Shown here: positions 33,082 through 41,955 of the stretch, piece after piece
Layout of the letters: each line of letters begins with the position of its first letter
Numbering within the stretch: the stretch's first letter is position 1
Source of the DNA: Bacillus niameyensis
Lineage (GTDB): Bacteria > Bacillota > Bacilli > Bacillales > Bacillaceae_C
Length of the DNA stretch: 48,666 nt
Reading direction: 5' to 3'
Assembly: GCF_001375535.1 (NCBI RefSeq)
Contig: NZ_LN831197.1
Location: 1,797,321-1,845,986, forward strand
Translations under genes and position numbers: made by a program
The notes under the pieces: generated by a model
Seen by the model: only the letters and a program-made list of their open reading frames with translations
What the model was told of the DNA's origin: nothing
Database searches by the model: none

Positions 33082-33777
33082 TTATACTTCTATCTTCCTA
33101 AAGTATTGACGAGTTTCCTCATCACGTACGATGTAGCCAACTTTAGCGAGTTCTTTGCGAAGATCTTTTATATCGTTTTTTTCCTTTTTTTGCAATGCAA
33201 TTTCTCGTGCCTTTAGTAAAGCATTGGCAGCCGGAGATATATCTGGTGTATCCAGAACCCAACGGCGATAATCATCTTTAAATGGGTCTCCATCCGAGGA
33301 CCATGGGTAATCATAGTCCTTAAAAACATTAACTATTTTCTTTGCCGATTCATCTGTTAATTCCCTAGCAAGTTCATAACCTGATTTTCCTAGGATTACA
33401 AGCTCTTTACCATCAAGAAACACCATAGCTATGTCTTTCAATGCGATTGTCTGTATATCCTCCCCTCTTTTAAGGGAAACCTCCTCATTGGTAATAGTTA
33501 CGATTAGCAATTCGCTAATTGTCATAGCCGCTAAAATGAGGCCAGCTATCAATCCAAGCACTGGTAAAGTAACTTGAAGCCAGAATCCGTTGAATGTATT
33601 GATAAGCTTTATTAATCCTTCGAAAGGAAACCAAGGCAATGATATTGCCCAAGTAGCGATTCGGGGCAGAAAATATCCAAGGATAAGCCCTACTATTCCA
33701 AATCCGCCATATAGCAGGATCCCTGTTGAATTGGAATATCCTACAACTGTTTTTTGGTCATGCTGAAAAGGTGTCAT
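33082..33777 (-). CDS. YqeB-like membrane-associated protein
   Basis: This 231-residue protein has two N-terminal hydrophobic segments (about 19-45 and 65-95) and then a cytoplasmic domain with a PH-like strand pattern (VSLKRGEDIQTIALKDIAMVFLDGKELVIL). The C-terminus is charged and helical, ending RQYFRKIEV. It resembles B. subtilis YqeB in size and layout, an uncharacterised protein; that match is from memory. The ATG at 33775-33777 is 8 nt after AAGGA. It follows the TetR gene by about 46 bp and is probably its regulatory target. Confidence 0.65.
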   Translation of the reverse strand: MTPFQHDQKTVVGYSNSTGILLYGGFGIVGLILGYFLPRIATWAISLPWFPFEGLIKLINTFNGFWLQVTLPVLGLIAGLILAAMTISELLIVTITNEEVSLKRGEDIQTIALKDIAMVFLDGKELVILGKSGYELARELTDESAKKIVNVFKDYDYPWSSDGDPFKDDYRRWVLDTPDISPAANALLKAREIALQKKEKNDIKDLRKELAKVGYIVRDEETRQYFRKIEV

Positions 33778-33823
33778 AATTACCATCCTTTAATAAATCG
33801 TCTTTTTGGATAAAATTTGTTTA

Positions 33824-34459
33824 CTATCTGATTGCCCTACCAACAATTTCTATGAGTTCTTCACTATATGTTTCTAGATCAACCTTTTTAGTAATGGAAG
33901 CGTTCAGCATATATTCACCGATTGCGCCTTGAATCATGTTAGCCATTACATCAATATGAAACTCTCTAAATTCCCCTTTAGCTTGACCATCTTTTAAGAT
34001 TTGGCAAAGTTCATCCATAATCGGATCTTCCTCTTCTTCATCCGCTAATTTGTAATAAGGTATATTTTCAGGTGTTCTTGCATTAAATATAATTTCAATT
34101 AATGCTATGTTTCGTGAATGATGAGTACCTTGATAGGCTAGACTTGCCATAATAAATGTTCTTAACTTTTTCTGTGGTGTATCTTCTTTACTTACTCGCT
34201 CTAAAATATAAGTAGTCGAGCTATTAAGCAGACTCATTAATAAATGATTCATCAAATCATTTTTATCCGAGAAATGATAAGAAATTAATGCTGTACTAAT
34301 ACCTGCCCTTTTCGCTATTTGAGAAAGGCTCGTTTTCACATACCCTAGTTCATCAAGTGTCTGGATTGCTGCTTCAATAATTTGCTCTCGCCTGGCTTCA
34401 GCGATGAATGATTGTTTCCCTTTTCCGTCATTCTCGATATTTCCTACAGCTTTACTCAT
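33824..34459 (-). CDS. TetR-family transcriptional regulator
   Basis: This 211-residue repressor has a clear N-terminal TetR helix-turn-helix (REQIIEAAIQTLDELGYVKTSLSQIAKRAGISTALISYHFSDKNDLM, about 23-70). Its helical C-terminal ligand domain resembles the TetR_C_6/BetI-like group. The ATG at 34457-34459 has GGAG at 8 nt; an upstream in-frame ATG would lie inside the operators. Two palindromic sites upstream suggest autoregulation together with the downstream membrane-protein gene. Confidence 0.9.
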   Translation of the reverse strand: MSKAVGNIENDGKGKQSFIAEARREQIIEAAIQTLDELGYVKTSLSQIAKRAGISTALISYHFSDKNDLMNHLLMSLLNSSTTYILERVSKEDTPQKKLRTFIMASLAYQGTHHSRNIALIEIIFNARTPENIPYYKLADEEEEDPIMDELCQILKDGQAKGEFREFHIDVMANMIQGAIGEYMLNASITKKVDLETYSEELIEIVGRAIR

Positions 34460-34483
34460 ACAAAACACTCCAATCAGAATAAC

Positions 34484-34524
34484 TGATTGATCAATCAATT
34501 TATTATTTGTTTGATCAATCAAAC
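34484..34524 (-). promoter_or_regulatory. Twin TetR operators
   Basis: The perfect 14-bp palindrome TGATTGATCAATCA (34484-34497) and the inverted repeat GTTTGAT-CA-ATCAAAC (34509-34524) have centres 26 bp apart, immediately upstream of the tetR start. The shared TTGAT/ATCAA half-sites point to one regulator. Confidence 0.7.
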
Positions 34525-34762
34525 TTTATCATAAAAAAATAAATTAGTCTATTTAATGGTGGAAATGTCCCATTAAAATTTGATTAATCCGTGCCCGATA
34601 TTAGCCATTAAATCATTTAATGAAAAAGACTCAAAGTGACATAATAATGCGGAGGGATGATTGTGTTCTAAGAGATTAACATCAGTAAAATAATGCCCCC
34701 CATTCACTCTACAACATAGCTTTACATTTTCATGATAAGTTACTATTTGAACTTACTATTTA
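34525..34762. other. Intergenic region, no gene seen
   Basis: About 240 bp between the TetR operators and the small rightward gene. AT-rich; it must hold the promoter for the 41-residue gene. No structured RNA recognised. Confidence 0.35.
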
Positions 34763-34776
34763 GGAGGTATAAGACA

Positions 34777-34902
34777 ATGGAAAATGAGAAAGCAGATCGA
34801 TTGAAAGTAATGCTCCAGGAGGCTTTACAGCCAATTATGGAACAATTAGATCGCATGGAAAAGGAAATAAAGGAATTAAAAAAGCCCAATAAAAATAAAT
34901 AA
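34777..34902 (+). CDS. 41-residue helical small protein
   Basis: A short frame with a strong AGGAGG site 9 nt before the ATG and an intrinsic terminator 26 bp after the stop. It encodes a highly charged peptide with heptad-spaced hydrophobics (IMEQLDRMEKEIKELKK), likely a coiled coil. No family recognised. The signals on both sides make it credible despite its length. Confidence 0.7.
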   Translation: MENEKADRLKVMLQEALQPIMEQLDRMEKEIKELKKPNKNK

Positions 34903-34927
34903 TATTGACTTATTTTGCATCATCTAA

Positions 34928-34957
34928 AAATAGGGCATCAATTGCTCTATTTTTTTT
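34928..34957 (+). terminator. Terminator of the small protein gene
   Basis: AAATAGGGCA/TGCTCTATTT (34928-34937 with 34943-34952, one G-T pair) followed by a run of T. Confidence 0.8.
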
Positions 34958-35170
34958 GAAGTTAGAAAAATAGGCATTGAATTTCAACCTTCTTTTAAAT
35001 GACCACGTTCATTTATGTGTCTAAAATTCTCATTACCTTAAACGAAATTATCAAGAGAGCTTAGGAATTTCTAAACTCCATGCTAATATATCGAAATTGT
35101 GCTCTATTCAATAAAAAGGCTATCCTCTATAATTGAAATAACTCTAAGAAAATACGGAAGTGTCTTATTA

Positions 35171-35983
35171 ATGAATAATTATTTAAAATCTGATTGTCAT
35201 ATTTGTTTTGGATTGTGTTGTGTGGCCTTGCCATATGCTAAATCAGCAGATTTTCCATTCAATAAGGACGGTGGAACACCTTGCCGAAATTTATGCCAAG
35301 ATAATCGCTGTAATATACATGACCAATTGAGAGAACAAGGGTTTCGGGGTTGTGTTTCTTATGAATGTTTTGGCGCAGGACAACATGTTTCGCAAACTAT
35401 TTATAATGGTGAAGATTGGCGAAATAACTCAGAAAGTGCCGTAGAAATGTTTGCGATATTTCCGCTCGTTCAACAACTCCATGAAATGCTTTGGTATCTC
35501 AATCAAGCTTTAAGCCTAAAGGAAACACAGTCATTCCATTCAAGTCTGCAAAGTATTTATGAAGAAACATTACAATTAACGGATAAAATCCCTGCGGAAA
35601 TTTTAAAATTGGACATTGGGGCACATAGAAGTAAAGTTAATGTTTTATTACTTAAATCTAGTGAAGTGTTTCGTGAAGACGTAAATAAAAATAAGAAAAG
35701 CAAGAGGAAAAAGAATGGTTTTGATTACATAGGAGCAAATCTTAAAGGGGCAAATTTACAAGGGAGTAGTTTTCGGGGAACACTAATGATAGCAGCTAAT
35801 CTAAGTCATGCTGATTTAAGAAAAGCTGACTTTATTGGAGCTGATCTCAGAGATGCTGACCTAAGTAATGCTAACTTAACAGGGGCCATTTTTCTAACAC
35901 AATCGCAAATAAATTCAGCTAAAGGTAATATCCATACGAAAATACCAAATCACTTAGAAAAACCAGCTCACTGGTTGCATTAA
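35171..35983 (+). CDS. YkgJ-like cysteine cluster plus pentapeptide-repeat protein
   Basis: This 270-residue protein has two parts. The N-terminal 75 residues carry a cysteine cluster, CHICFGLCC...CRNLCQDNRCNIH...GCVSYECFG, like the YkgJ-type zinc/iron-binding cluster. After a helical middle and a Lys-rich segment (KNKKSKRKKN) comes a pentapeptide-repeat solenoid, A(N/D)LxxA type: YIGANLKGANLQGSSF, IAANLSHADLRKADF, IGADLRDADLSNANL. Pentapeptide solenoids form right-handed beta-helices. The combined function is unknown. The ATG at 35171 follows GGAAGTG; an upstream TTG/GTG frame is less likely. Confidence 0.8.
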   Translation: MNNYLKSDCHICFGLCCVALPYAKSADFPFNKDGGTPCRNLCQDNRCNIHDQLREQGFRGCVSYECFGAGQHVSQTIYNGEDWRNNSESAVEMFAIFPLVQQLHEMLWYLNQALSLKETQSFHSSLQSIYEETLQLTDKIPAEILKLDIGAHRSKVNVLLLKSSEVFREDVNKNKKSKRKKNGFDYIGANLKGANLQGSSFRGTLMIAANLSHADLRKADFIGADLRDADLSNANLTGAIFLTQSQINSAKGNIHTKIPNHLEKPAHWLH

Positions 35984-36113
35984 ATGAGCCATTACGGCAA
36001 TGAGAAATGCTAAGTTTAAGGGTCAAATACTGAGTTTAAACTCAGGGCTAGTAGCGGGTCTACAAACAATTAAGATAAAAGGCAAACGGATGATCATAAC
36101 GACCTATAAACAG

Positions 36114-36150
36114 AAATGCACTGCAACCGTCGGGCTTTAGTGCATTTTTT
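36114..36150 (+). terminator. Terminator of the pentapeptide-repeat gene
   Basis: AAATGCACT (36114-36122) and AGTGCATTT (36139-36147), followed by further T residues, form a 9-bp stem between convergent genes. Confidence 0.8.
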
Positions 36151-36175
36151 TCTATCTTTTCCCGACATGATCGCC

Positions 36176-37096
36176 TTACACAAAAGAAATTTTCCGATGT
36201 TGCACCTCAGCCTTTAAAGGAATTTGACCAATTTGTTCTCCGTCTGCATGGACAAACATCTTATCCTCGGATTCTATGGAAATTGTCCTCCCCTTGTGTT
36301 GAACAACCTCTTTAAATCCGGTATGCTTTCCAAAAAACACAGTACCAAATACGAATAATAGCTTTATTCTAGAGAGGTTATGGACAACGGTAATATCAAG
36401 AAGACCGTCTGTCATGCTCGCTTTAGGCGCTATTTTCATACCTCCTCCATAAAAGGGCTGATTGGAGACTGTAGCAAACCACACTTTATCGTACCTGTAT
36501 GTTATCCCATCAACTATCATCGTAATGTTTGTTAAACGATACGTAAAAAGAAGACGAATGACTGCACCAATATAGATAAGTGAGCCCAATCCAATCTTAT
36601 TCAACCATTTTTTCATTTTTGACTTGTTCGTTAACTTAGAAACCGCTGCATCAAACCCTGCGCCTAAGCTGTTGACAAAATATTTATTTTTCGAACCGTT
36701 CACCGCATACTTGCCGATATCATAAAACTTCCCTCTGTTTTGTTTTAAAACGAAGGATAAAGCTTCTAGCGGAGACTTTGGCACATGAAAACCACGTGAA
36801 AAATCATTTCCTGAACCTGCAGGGATATATCCAACTTTTATATTTGGATAATCAACCATCCCATTTACAACCTCATGGATCGTTCCGTCTCCACCTACTG
36901 CAACAATAGTTTCGATTTTATCTTTATACAATGAACAGATTTGCCTTGCTAATCCTTCTGCGTGCAAAGGGTACTCCGTATTGAAAGATCGATAATTTAC
37001 ATTCTTATTCTCAAGTTCATTTTTAATCTGATTCCATATCTTCAATGCTCTGCCATTTCCTGCTTGTCTATTTACAATAAAAATTAATAGTCTCAT
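36176..37096 (-). CDS. Diacylglycerol kinase-family lipid kinase (YtlR-like)
   Basis: This 306-residue DAGK-catalytic-domain protein has FIVNRQAGNGRALKIW at the N-terminus, the nucleotide-binding loop AVGGDGTIHEVVNG, and GYIPAGSGNDFSRGF, then DIGKYAVNGSKNKYFVNSLGAGFDA. These are hallmarks of the DgkB/YegS/sphingosine kinase superfamily, which phosphorylates lipid alcohols with ATP. It resembles B. subtilis YtlR more than DgkB. The ATG is preceded by GGGGAT. Single-gene unit. Confidence 0.92.
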   Translation of the reverse strand: MRLLIFIVNRQAGNGRALKIWNQIKNELENKNVNYRSFNTEYPLHAEGLARQICSLYKDKIETIVAVGGDGTIHEVVNGMVDYPNIKVGYIPAGSGNDFSRGFHVPKSPLEALSFVLKQNRGKFYDIGKYAVNGSKNKYFVNSLGAGFDAAVSKLTNKSKMKKWLNKIGLGSLIYIGAVIRLLFTYRLTNITMIVDGITYRYDKVWFATVSNQPFYGGGMKIAPKASMTDGLLDITVVHNLSRIKLLFVFGTVFFGKHTGFKEVVQHKGRTISIESEDKMFVHADGEQIGQIPLKAEVQHRKISFV

Positions 37097-37249
37097 ATAT
37101 TATCCCCACACACTGTGCTATTTCTAATAGTGTATTTTATTATGAGAGAGATGACAATATTCACTGATCATATAAATTGATAGCTAATTACAAAACCTAA
37201 CGAGGTCTCTCTGTTTGATAAAACATACAACTAACTTGCTCTCCAATTA

Positions 37250-37293
37250 AATAATAAAGTGACATCCCTACTATACAATGTCACTTTATTATT
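37250..37293 (-). terminator. Terminator of the UvrA2-like gene
   Basis: A perfect 16-bp stem (37250-37265 with 37278-37293) lies about 34 bp past the stop. The 3' arm is T-rich on the minus strand. Confidence 0.75.
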
Positions 37294-37326
37294 ATCATCC
37301 CTATTCAACTATCGGTACTTTTCCAG

Positions 37327-39783
37327 TTACAAATACTTCCCTGTATAAGACTGCAGATTTTTCTTAATTGTATCTGGGGTTCCCTCGGCAATGATATGAC
37401 CACCTTTTTCTCCACCTTCGGGACCTAAATCAATAATCCAATCTGCTCCTTTGATCATTTGGCTATTATGTTCCACCATAATAACGGTATTCCCGGCATC
37501 AACAAGTCGATTCATTAGTTTTAATAATTGGGTCACATCATTTGGATGTAAACCAGTTGTTGGTTCATCCAACAAATAGAGTGAACTCTTATTCCCTTGT
37601 TTTAGTAGTTCCTTTGCTAATTTAAGCCGTTGTCCTTCTCCGCCTGATAATGTAGTTAATGATTGTCCCATCTTTAAGTAGCCTAAGCCGATTTCAACAA
37701 GCAAATCAAGAACATTTTTTACTTTTCTCTCCTCTTTAAAAATAGTTAGACAGTCAAGAATAGAGCTTTCTAGAATGTCATTAACAGAGTATCCATTATA
37801 TTTTACAGTCAAAACATCTTTCTGAAATCGATGACCGTGGCATGCTGGGCAAACGACCTCTAAATCAGGGAAGAACAGCATGTTTGTTGTTACAAAGCCC
37901 AATCCTTGACAATTTTCACAGCGTCCACCTACTGTATTAAAAGAAAAGTGCTTCGCGGTTAACCCTTTTTCTTTCGCTATATTAACATTCGCCAATATTG
38001 TTCGTATTTGTGTAAACACATCAATATACGTAGCTATATTTGATCGTTTCATCCTACTTAACGGAGATTGACCAACAATGATCATCTGATTGAAATGCTC
38101 TAGTCCTATTACACGCTCAAATCCTACATGTACTTTGTCATTTCCTTTTGCTACAACCTCGAAAACGAGGGATGATTTTCCTGAGCCAGACACTCCTGTC
38201 ACAGCAGTAAGACAACCAATCGGAAAAGTAACTGTTATGTCCTTTAAATTATGAACTTTTGCATGATGAACGGTTATTCCTTGTCCAGTTCCTTCTCGGT
38301 ATGTCTTCTTAATCGCATCTTCTTCACGTAAATATTTTCCAGTTACAGAGTTTTCTTGATTCATCAATTCTTGTAATGTACCTTGTCCAACTACTGTTCC
38401 ACCAAGACTACCTGCTCCTGGACCAATATCAATAATGTAATCAGCTTCTTTCATTACATCCACATCATGCTCTATTAGTAAAACTGTATTACCTAATTCC
38501 CTCAGCCTCTTTAATACACTAACTAAACCTAACGTATCCTTTGGATGTAATCCAACCGTCGGCTCATCCATAATATAAAGCACACCTGTTAGTGCAGAAT
38601 CAAGGAGGGCAGATAATCTTAATCTTTGTGCTTCGCCACCTGATAGTGTGATCACTTGACGGTCTAAAGTTAAATATCCTAGTCCAATTTTTTGAATTCT
38701 AGTAAGTTTCGTTTTTAAATCTTGAATGAAAGTTTCAACTAGTAAGTAGCTTTCCTTTCCTAATTTCCCCTCCAAATGATTAGTCCATTTGAGCATCTCT
38801 TCCAATGATTGATTCACTAACATTGGAATCGTTTTATTTTCAACAGTTACACTTCTGCTAGTTTCATTTAAACGATCCCCCAGACAATCAGGACATACTT
38901 GTGAATAAAAATATTGCTCTGCCTCAACCGATGAACCTGACTTTTCTGCAAACCGTCTCCACATCCCTGTTAAGACACCCTCAAATTTTCCCTTTTCTAC
39001 CGTCTTGGGAGGCTTGACTTCAGGAAAGTACTCTTTTACTTCGTCACTTTCAACACCATAATAGAGAATGGCTTTTTGTGCAGAACTGTAATTTTGCAAG
39101 GGAAGCTTATCCTCTATTGGGACACCGAAATATTCAAAAGCAGCTTTTACAATCATTATTTGATAATCTGCATAACGTCCTTTCCATAAATCTACTGCTC
39201 CTTCTTCAATAGGCAGTTCTTGGTGAAAAACAGAATCTTGATGAATATTAACGGTTTCGCCGAGACCTTTACAAGTTGAACAAGCTCCTTCAGTCGTATT
39301 GTAAGAAAAGTGGGTGCGCGTTAACCTTTCCATCCTGTGGTGACAAGCGGGGCAGAAAATATATTCTTTAAAACTGCCATCTTCTTTCTCAATGTCGCCT
39401 AAATTGAATGTTGAATCGATTTCGCCCTGACAAACAGGACACTCTCTCTTTCCAAGCTTTTCAAAAATCATCCGTAAACTAGTGTACATATCTGTTATAG
39501 TACCAACAGTCGATCGGGGATTTCTATTTGTAATTTGTTGGTTAATACTAATAGCTGGGGAAAGTCCTTTTATTGACTCAACCTTTGGCTTACTTATTCC
39601 TTGCAAACCCATAGATTCTAAATACTGTCTCTGGCATTCCTTAAATAATGTATCGCTCGCAAGCGTGGATTTCCCCGAGCCAGATGGACCAGTCAAAACA
39701 ATAAGTTTATTTTTTGGTATAGATACGGACAAATCCTTTAAATTATTTTCTTTGGCACCTTTTACGATAATGGTATCGTTCAA
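37327..39783 (-). CDS. UvrA2-type ABC ATPase (excinuclease subunit A paralog)
   Basis: This 818-residue protein has two UvrA-type ATPase modules: Walker A GPSGSGKST (about 32-40) and GVSGSGKSS, signatures LSGGEAQRLRLS and LSGGEGQRLKLA, and Walker B YIMDEPTVGLHP and YLLDEPTTGLHP. The zinc modules CPVCQGE...CPAC and CENCQGLG...CPACHGHRF are present. It is about 130 residues shorter than UvrA. The segment between the first cysteines (CPVC) and FCPACHHRM is too short to hold the UvrB-binding domain. This matches UvrA2/DrrC-type paralogs linked to resistance against DNA-intercalating drugs, not standard repair. TTG start with AAAGGAGG. Divergent from a MerR-type gene. Confidence 0.9.
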   Translation of the reverse strand: MNDTIIVKGAKENNLKDLSVSIPKNKLIVLTGPSGSGKSTLASDTLFKECQRQYLESMGLQGISKPKVESIKGLSPAISINQQITNRNPRSTVGTITDMYTSLRMIFEKLGKRECPVCQGEIDSTFNLGDIEKEDGSFKEYIFCPACHHRMERLTRTHFSYNTTEGACSTCKGLGETVNIHQDSVFHQELPIEEGAVDLWKGRYADYQIMIVKAAFEYFGVPIEDKLPLQNYSSAQKAILYYGVESDEVKEYFPEVKPPKTVEKGKFEGVLTGMWRRFAEKSGSSVEAEQYFYSQVCPDCLGDRLNETSRSVTVENKTIPMLVNQSLEEMLKWTNHLEGKLGKESYLLVETFIQDLKTKLTRIQKIGLGYLTLDRQVITLSGGEAQRLRLSALLDSALTGVLYIMDEPTVGLHPKDTLGLVSVLKRLRELGNTVLLIEHDVDVMKEADYIIDIGPGAGSLGGTVVGQGTLQELMNQENSVTGKYLREEDAIKKTYREGTGQGITVHHAKVHNLKDITVTFPIGCLTAVTGVSGSGKSSLVFEVVAKGNDKVHVGFERVIGLEHFNQMIIVGQSPLSRMKRSNIATYIDVFTQIRTILANVNIAKEKGLTAKHFSFNTVGGRCENCQGLGFVTTNMLFFPDLEVVCPACHGHRFQKDVLTVKYNGYSVNDILESSILDCLTIFKEERKVKNVLDLLVEIGLGYLKMGQSLTTLSGGEGQRLKLAKELLKQGNKSSLYLLDEPTTGLHPNDVTQLLKLMNRLVDAGNTVIMVEHNSQMIKGADWIIDLGPEGGEKGGHIIAEGTPDTIKKNLQSYTGKYL

Positions 39784-39814
39784 ATTAACCCCTCCTTTTC
39801 ATCTTCTAAATTAA

Positions 39815-39837
39815 GCATACAACATTTATGCAAGTGC
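39815..39837 (-). promoter_or_regulatory. Candidate MerR-type operator/promoter
   Basis: The inverted repeat GCATA-N7-TATGC lies within a TTGCAC...TTAATT arrangement with a 19-bp spacer, in the divergent gap between the uvrA2-like gene and the merR gene. Long spacers with a central dyad are the hallmark of MerR-activated promoters. Confidence 0.4.
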
Positions 39838-39951
39838 AAGGTTTTCCTTACTATGTTACTATTATGATGGAGTTTCAAGTAAATAAACTCGTCAAGGTGC
39901 TTTAATGTTTTAATTTAATCTTAAATCATCTTTAAGTTTTCGGAGGTTCAT

Positions 39952-40668
39952 ATGGAACTAAAACCAGTAGATATTGCTCGAAAATTAGATGTTGGGACAA
40001 GTGCTCTACGTCATTATGAAGAATGGGGTATTGTTCCACCAGCCCAGAGAAAGCCTAATGGATATCGTATTTATACGGAGGAACATGAGGCTTATTTCCA
40101 ATGCATAAGGGCAATGTATCACGGTTTTGGGATGGCAACTGTTCGAAAAGTCATGCCCATGATTCAACAAAATAACTTTACGCAAGCTCTGTGGGAAGTA
40201 AATAAAGTTCAAGCAGAATTATTCCAAAAAAAGCAACAGGCCATCAAGGCATTAGAAATATTGAAACCTGATAATATGGAAAGTTTTTTAAAGAAAAGAA
40301 ATAAAAAATGGTATACAATCGGTGAAGTCGAGCAAGAAATTGAAGTGCCTGGGTCGACTCTTAGACATTGGGAAAAGGAAGGATTGATTACACCGAACAG
40401 AGACCTTGAAAATGGCTATCGAAGGTATAATCACGAAGATATTCGGCGGCTATTAATCATACGAACCGTCCAATCATCCGTTTTCTTACTTGATATCGTA
40501 AGAGATGTAATGGAAAAAATAAACGAGCGTAGTATCTCCGAAGCAAGAAAAATTACAATGGATTCTTTGGCATATATGGATTACCAAATTGAACAACAAC
40601 TTCGTGGGGCACACTATTTATATAAATTAATAAATTTACTCAAGAAAAAAGAAAATGATTCATCATAA
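39952..40668 (+). CDS. Regulator with two MerR DNA-binding domains
   Basis: This 238-residue protein has one MerR helix-turn-helix at the N-terminus (ELKPVDIARKLDVGTSALRHYEEWGIVPPAQRKPNGYRIYTEEH, about 2-45 and onward to 70). A second, complete one lies in the middle (KWYTIGEVEQEIEVPGSTLRHWEKEGLITPNRDLENGYRRYNHED, about 120-165). A helical C-terminus follows. Classical MerR proteins have one such domain plus an effector-binding tail. There is no obvious metal or drug-binding domain. GGAGG lies 5 nt before the ATG. Its likely target is the divergent UvrA2-type gene. Confidence 0.88.
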   Translation: MELKPVDIARKLDVGTSALRHYEEWGIVPPAQRKPNGYRIYTEEHEAYFQCIRAMYHGFGMATVRKVMPMIQQNNFTQALWEVNKVQAELFQKKQQAIKALEILKPDNMESFLKKRNKKWYTIGEVEQEIEVPGSTLRHWEKEGLITPNRDLENGYRRYNHEDIRRLLIIRTVQSSVFLLDIVRDVMEKINERSISEARKITMDSLAYMDYQIEQQLRGAHYLYKLINLLKKKENDSS

Positions 40669-40681
40669 CGGAATCATTTTC
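40651..40681. terminator. Bidirectional terminator
   Basis: GAAAATGATTC/GAATCATTTTC (40651-40661 with 40671-40681), with A-rich and T-rich flanks, overlaps the merR stop and serves the convergent reductase gene. Confidence 0.8.
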
Positions 40682-40747
40682 TTTTTCCACTTGAATGTTT
40701 GCTGGCTCCTTGGAATTTCTCAAAATAGCACGGTTCTTCCTTCATAA

Positions 40748-41455
40748 TTAATAGCCAAAAAAAGCATCCTTTTTAATGTTTCGTTTTGAAATATTATGAT
40801 TTTGTATATAGGTTGAAATAGAATCCACCATTGATTTCGGTCCTGCAATATAGTACTTACCTTCGTTCTTATATAAGCTGATATACTTATCTATCTCCTG
40901 GTGTAAAACATCCCTCGAATCAAGGTAATTTACACTTATTGATGTATTATTAGCAATCTCATCGAGTTCATCTTTATATACATATAATTTTCCGCTATCT
41001 ATATAGAGTAAGTGTACCGGTTTCTCGCCCCGATTTCCTTCGGACTCTAATTGTTTAACAATTGATCGAAATGGCGTTATTCCAATTCCACCTGCTATTA
41101 GGATTGCAGGACTGTCTCCTTTTATATAAAAGGACCCTACAGGACCAGCCATAGTTACGGTCATTCCCTGTTTTAATTCTAACATGGCCTTCTTAAAATC
41201 ACTTGCATCATCACGAATACCCACTGTAATTTTAACAATATTCTCTGTAGGAGCAGATGCCACACTGAATGGTCGTATAGGATTCTTTAGTTTCTTATGT
41301 GTAATAGTAAACAAACCATGTTGCCCAGCTTTCCAAGTCATATCTTTCTCTTTTTCAAATAAAAAGCTATATATCCCATCTGATTCTTTATAGCTTTCGA
41401 TGAAAGGTAAATCCCTCTTTTTAAAAACTGAAAAAACATCTTGAAAAAAACTCAT
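40748..41455 (-). CDS. Ferredoxin-NADP reductase-like flavoprotein
   Basis: This 235-residue protein has an FAD-binding barrel with RPFSVASAP (RxYS-type flavin motif, about 58-66) and an NAD(P) domain with AILIAGGIGITPFRS and the ending YYIAGPKSMVDSI. It belongs to the ferredoxin-NADP+ reductase superfamily. There is no 2Fe-2S or ferric-reductase membrane domain, so it is a stand-alone reductase. GGAG precedes the ATG. Its electron acceptor is unknown. Confidence 0.9.
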   Translation of the reverse strand: MSFFQDVFSVFKKRDLPFIESYKESDGIYSFLFEKEKDMTWKAGQHGLFTITHKKLKNPIRPFSVASAPTENIVKITVGIRDDASDFKKAMLELKQGMTVTMAGPVGSFYIKGDSPAILIAGGIGITPFRSIVKQLESEGNRGEKPVHLLYIDSGKLYVYKDELDEIANNTSISVNYLDSRDVLHQEIDKYISLYKNEGKYYIAGPKSMVDSISTYIQNHNISKRNIKKDAFFGY

Positions 41456-41500
41456 TGCACATTACTCCTTTCGAACCTCTAAGAAACAGGCTTTCTTGTT

Positions 41501-41872
41501 TTATTTCCTCCAAAAAGTGGTGCAGTTTGCTTTATCAAAAATATTAAACTCGATCATTTTCTCAAGTAATGTGTATTCAATTGGACTTTTCCAAGGGATA
41601 CGAATTAATTCCTTTGTGTAGTCATAACCAGCCTTCTCAAGATCATCCTCTATGTGAGCGATCGTTACTCTTTCAGGTGCAACAGCTAAATGCTTTTTAG
41701 ATAAGCTAAAACCAATAATAAATGTACCATGATCAGTAAACATCGGTTGATTCCATTTAAGTTCTGGCTTTAATTGAGGATATTTACTTCTTATCCAATT
41801 GAACACTTCTTCTGTTTTTTCTCGATGTGAAGGGTTATCAATTCCAGCTAAAAAGTCAGCAAAAACGTCCAT
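41501..41872 (-). CDS. DUF1801 protein, frataxin-like iron chaperone family
   Basis: This 123-residue protein matches DUF1801 (YdhG/Fra type): an N-terminal helix, then LKPELKWNQPMFTDHGTFIIGFSLSKKHLAVAPE and the closing KIPW-type motif LIRIPWKSPIEYTLLEKMIEFN. B. subtilis Fra of this family supplies iron to Fe-S assembly and heme synthesis. The ATG at 41870-41872 has GGAGGG at 6 nt. Last gene of the arsR-SRPBCC-DUF1801 cluster, although an 80-bp gap separates it. Confidence 0.85.
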   Translation of the reverse strand: MDVFADFLAGIDNPSHREKTEEVFNWIRSKYPQLKPELKWNQPMFTDHGTFIIGFSLSKKHLAVAPERVTIAHIEDDLEKAGYDYTKELIRIPWKSPIEYTLLEKMIEFNIFDKANCTTFWRK

Positions 41873-41955
41873 GTCGTTCCCTCCTGTAATAAACATAAGG
41901 TTATTTTAAACAGTCTCTCAAATCCAATTCGATTGTCGCTCAAACTAAACGTATC

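Noticed and set aside
36030-36045. 16-bp palindrome CTGAGTTTAAACTCAG
   Set aside because: Perfect but isolated, downstream of a stop codon and far from promoters; no T-tract. Could be chance.
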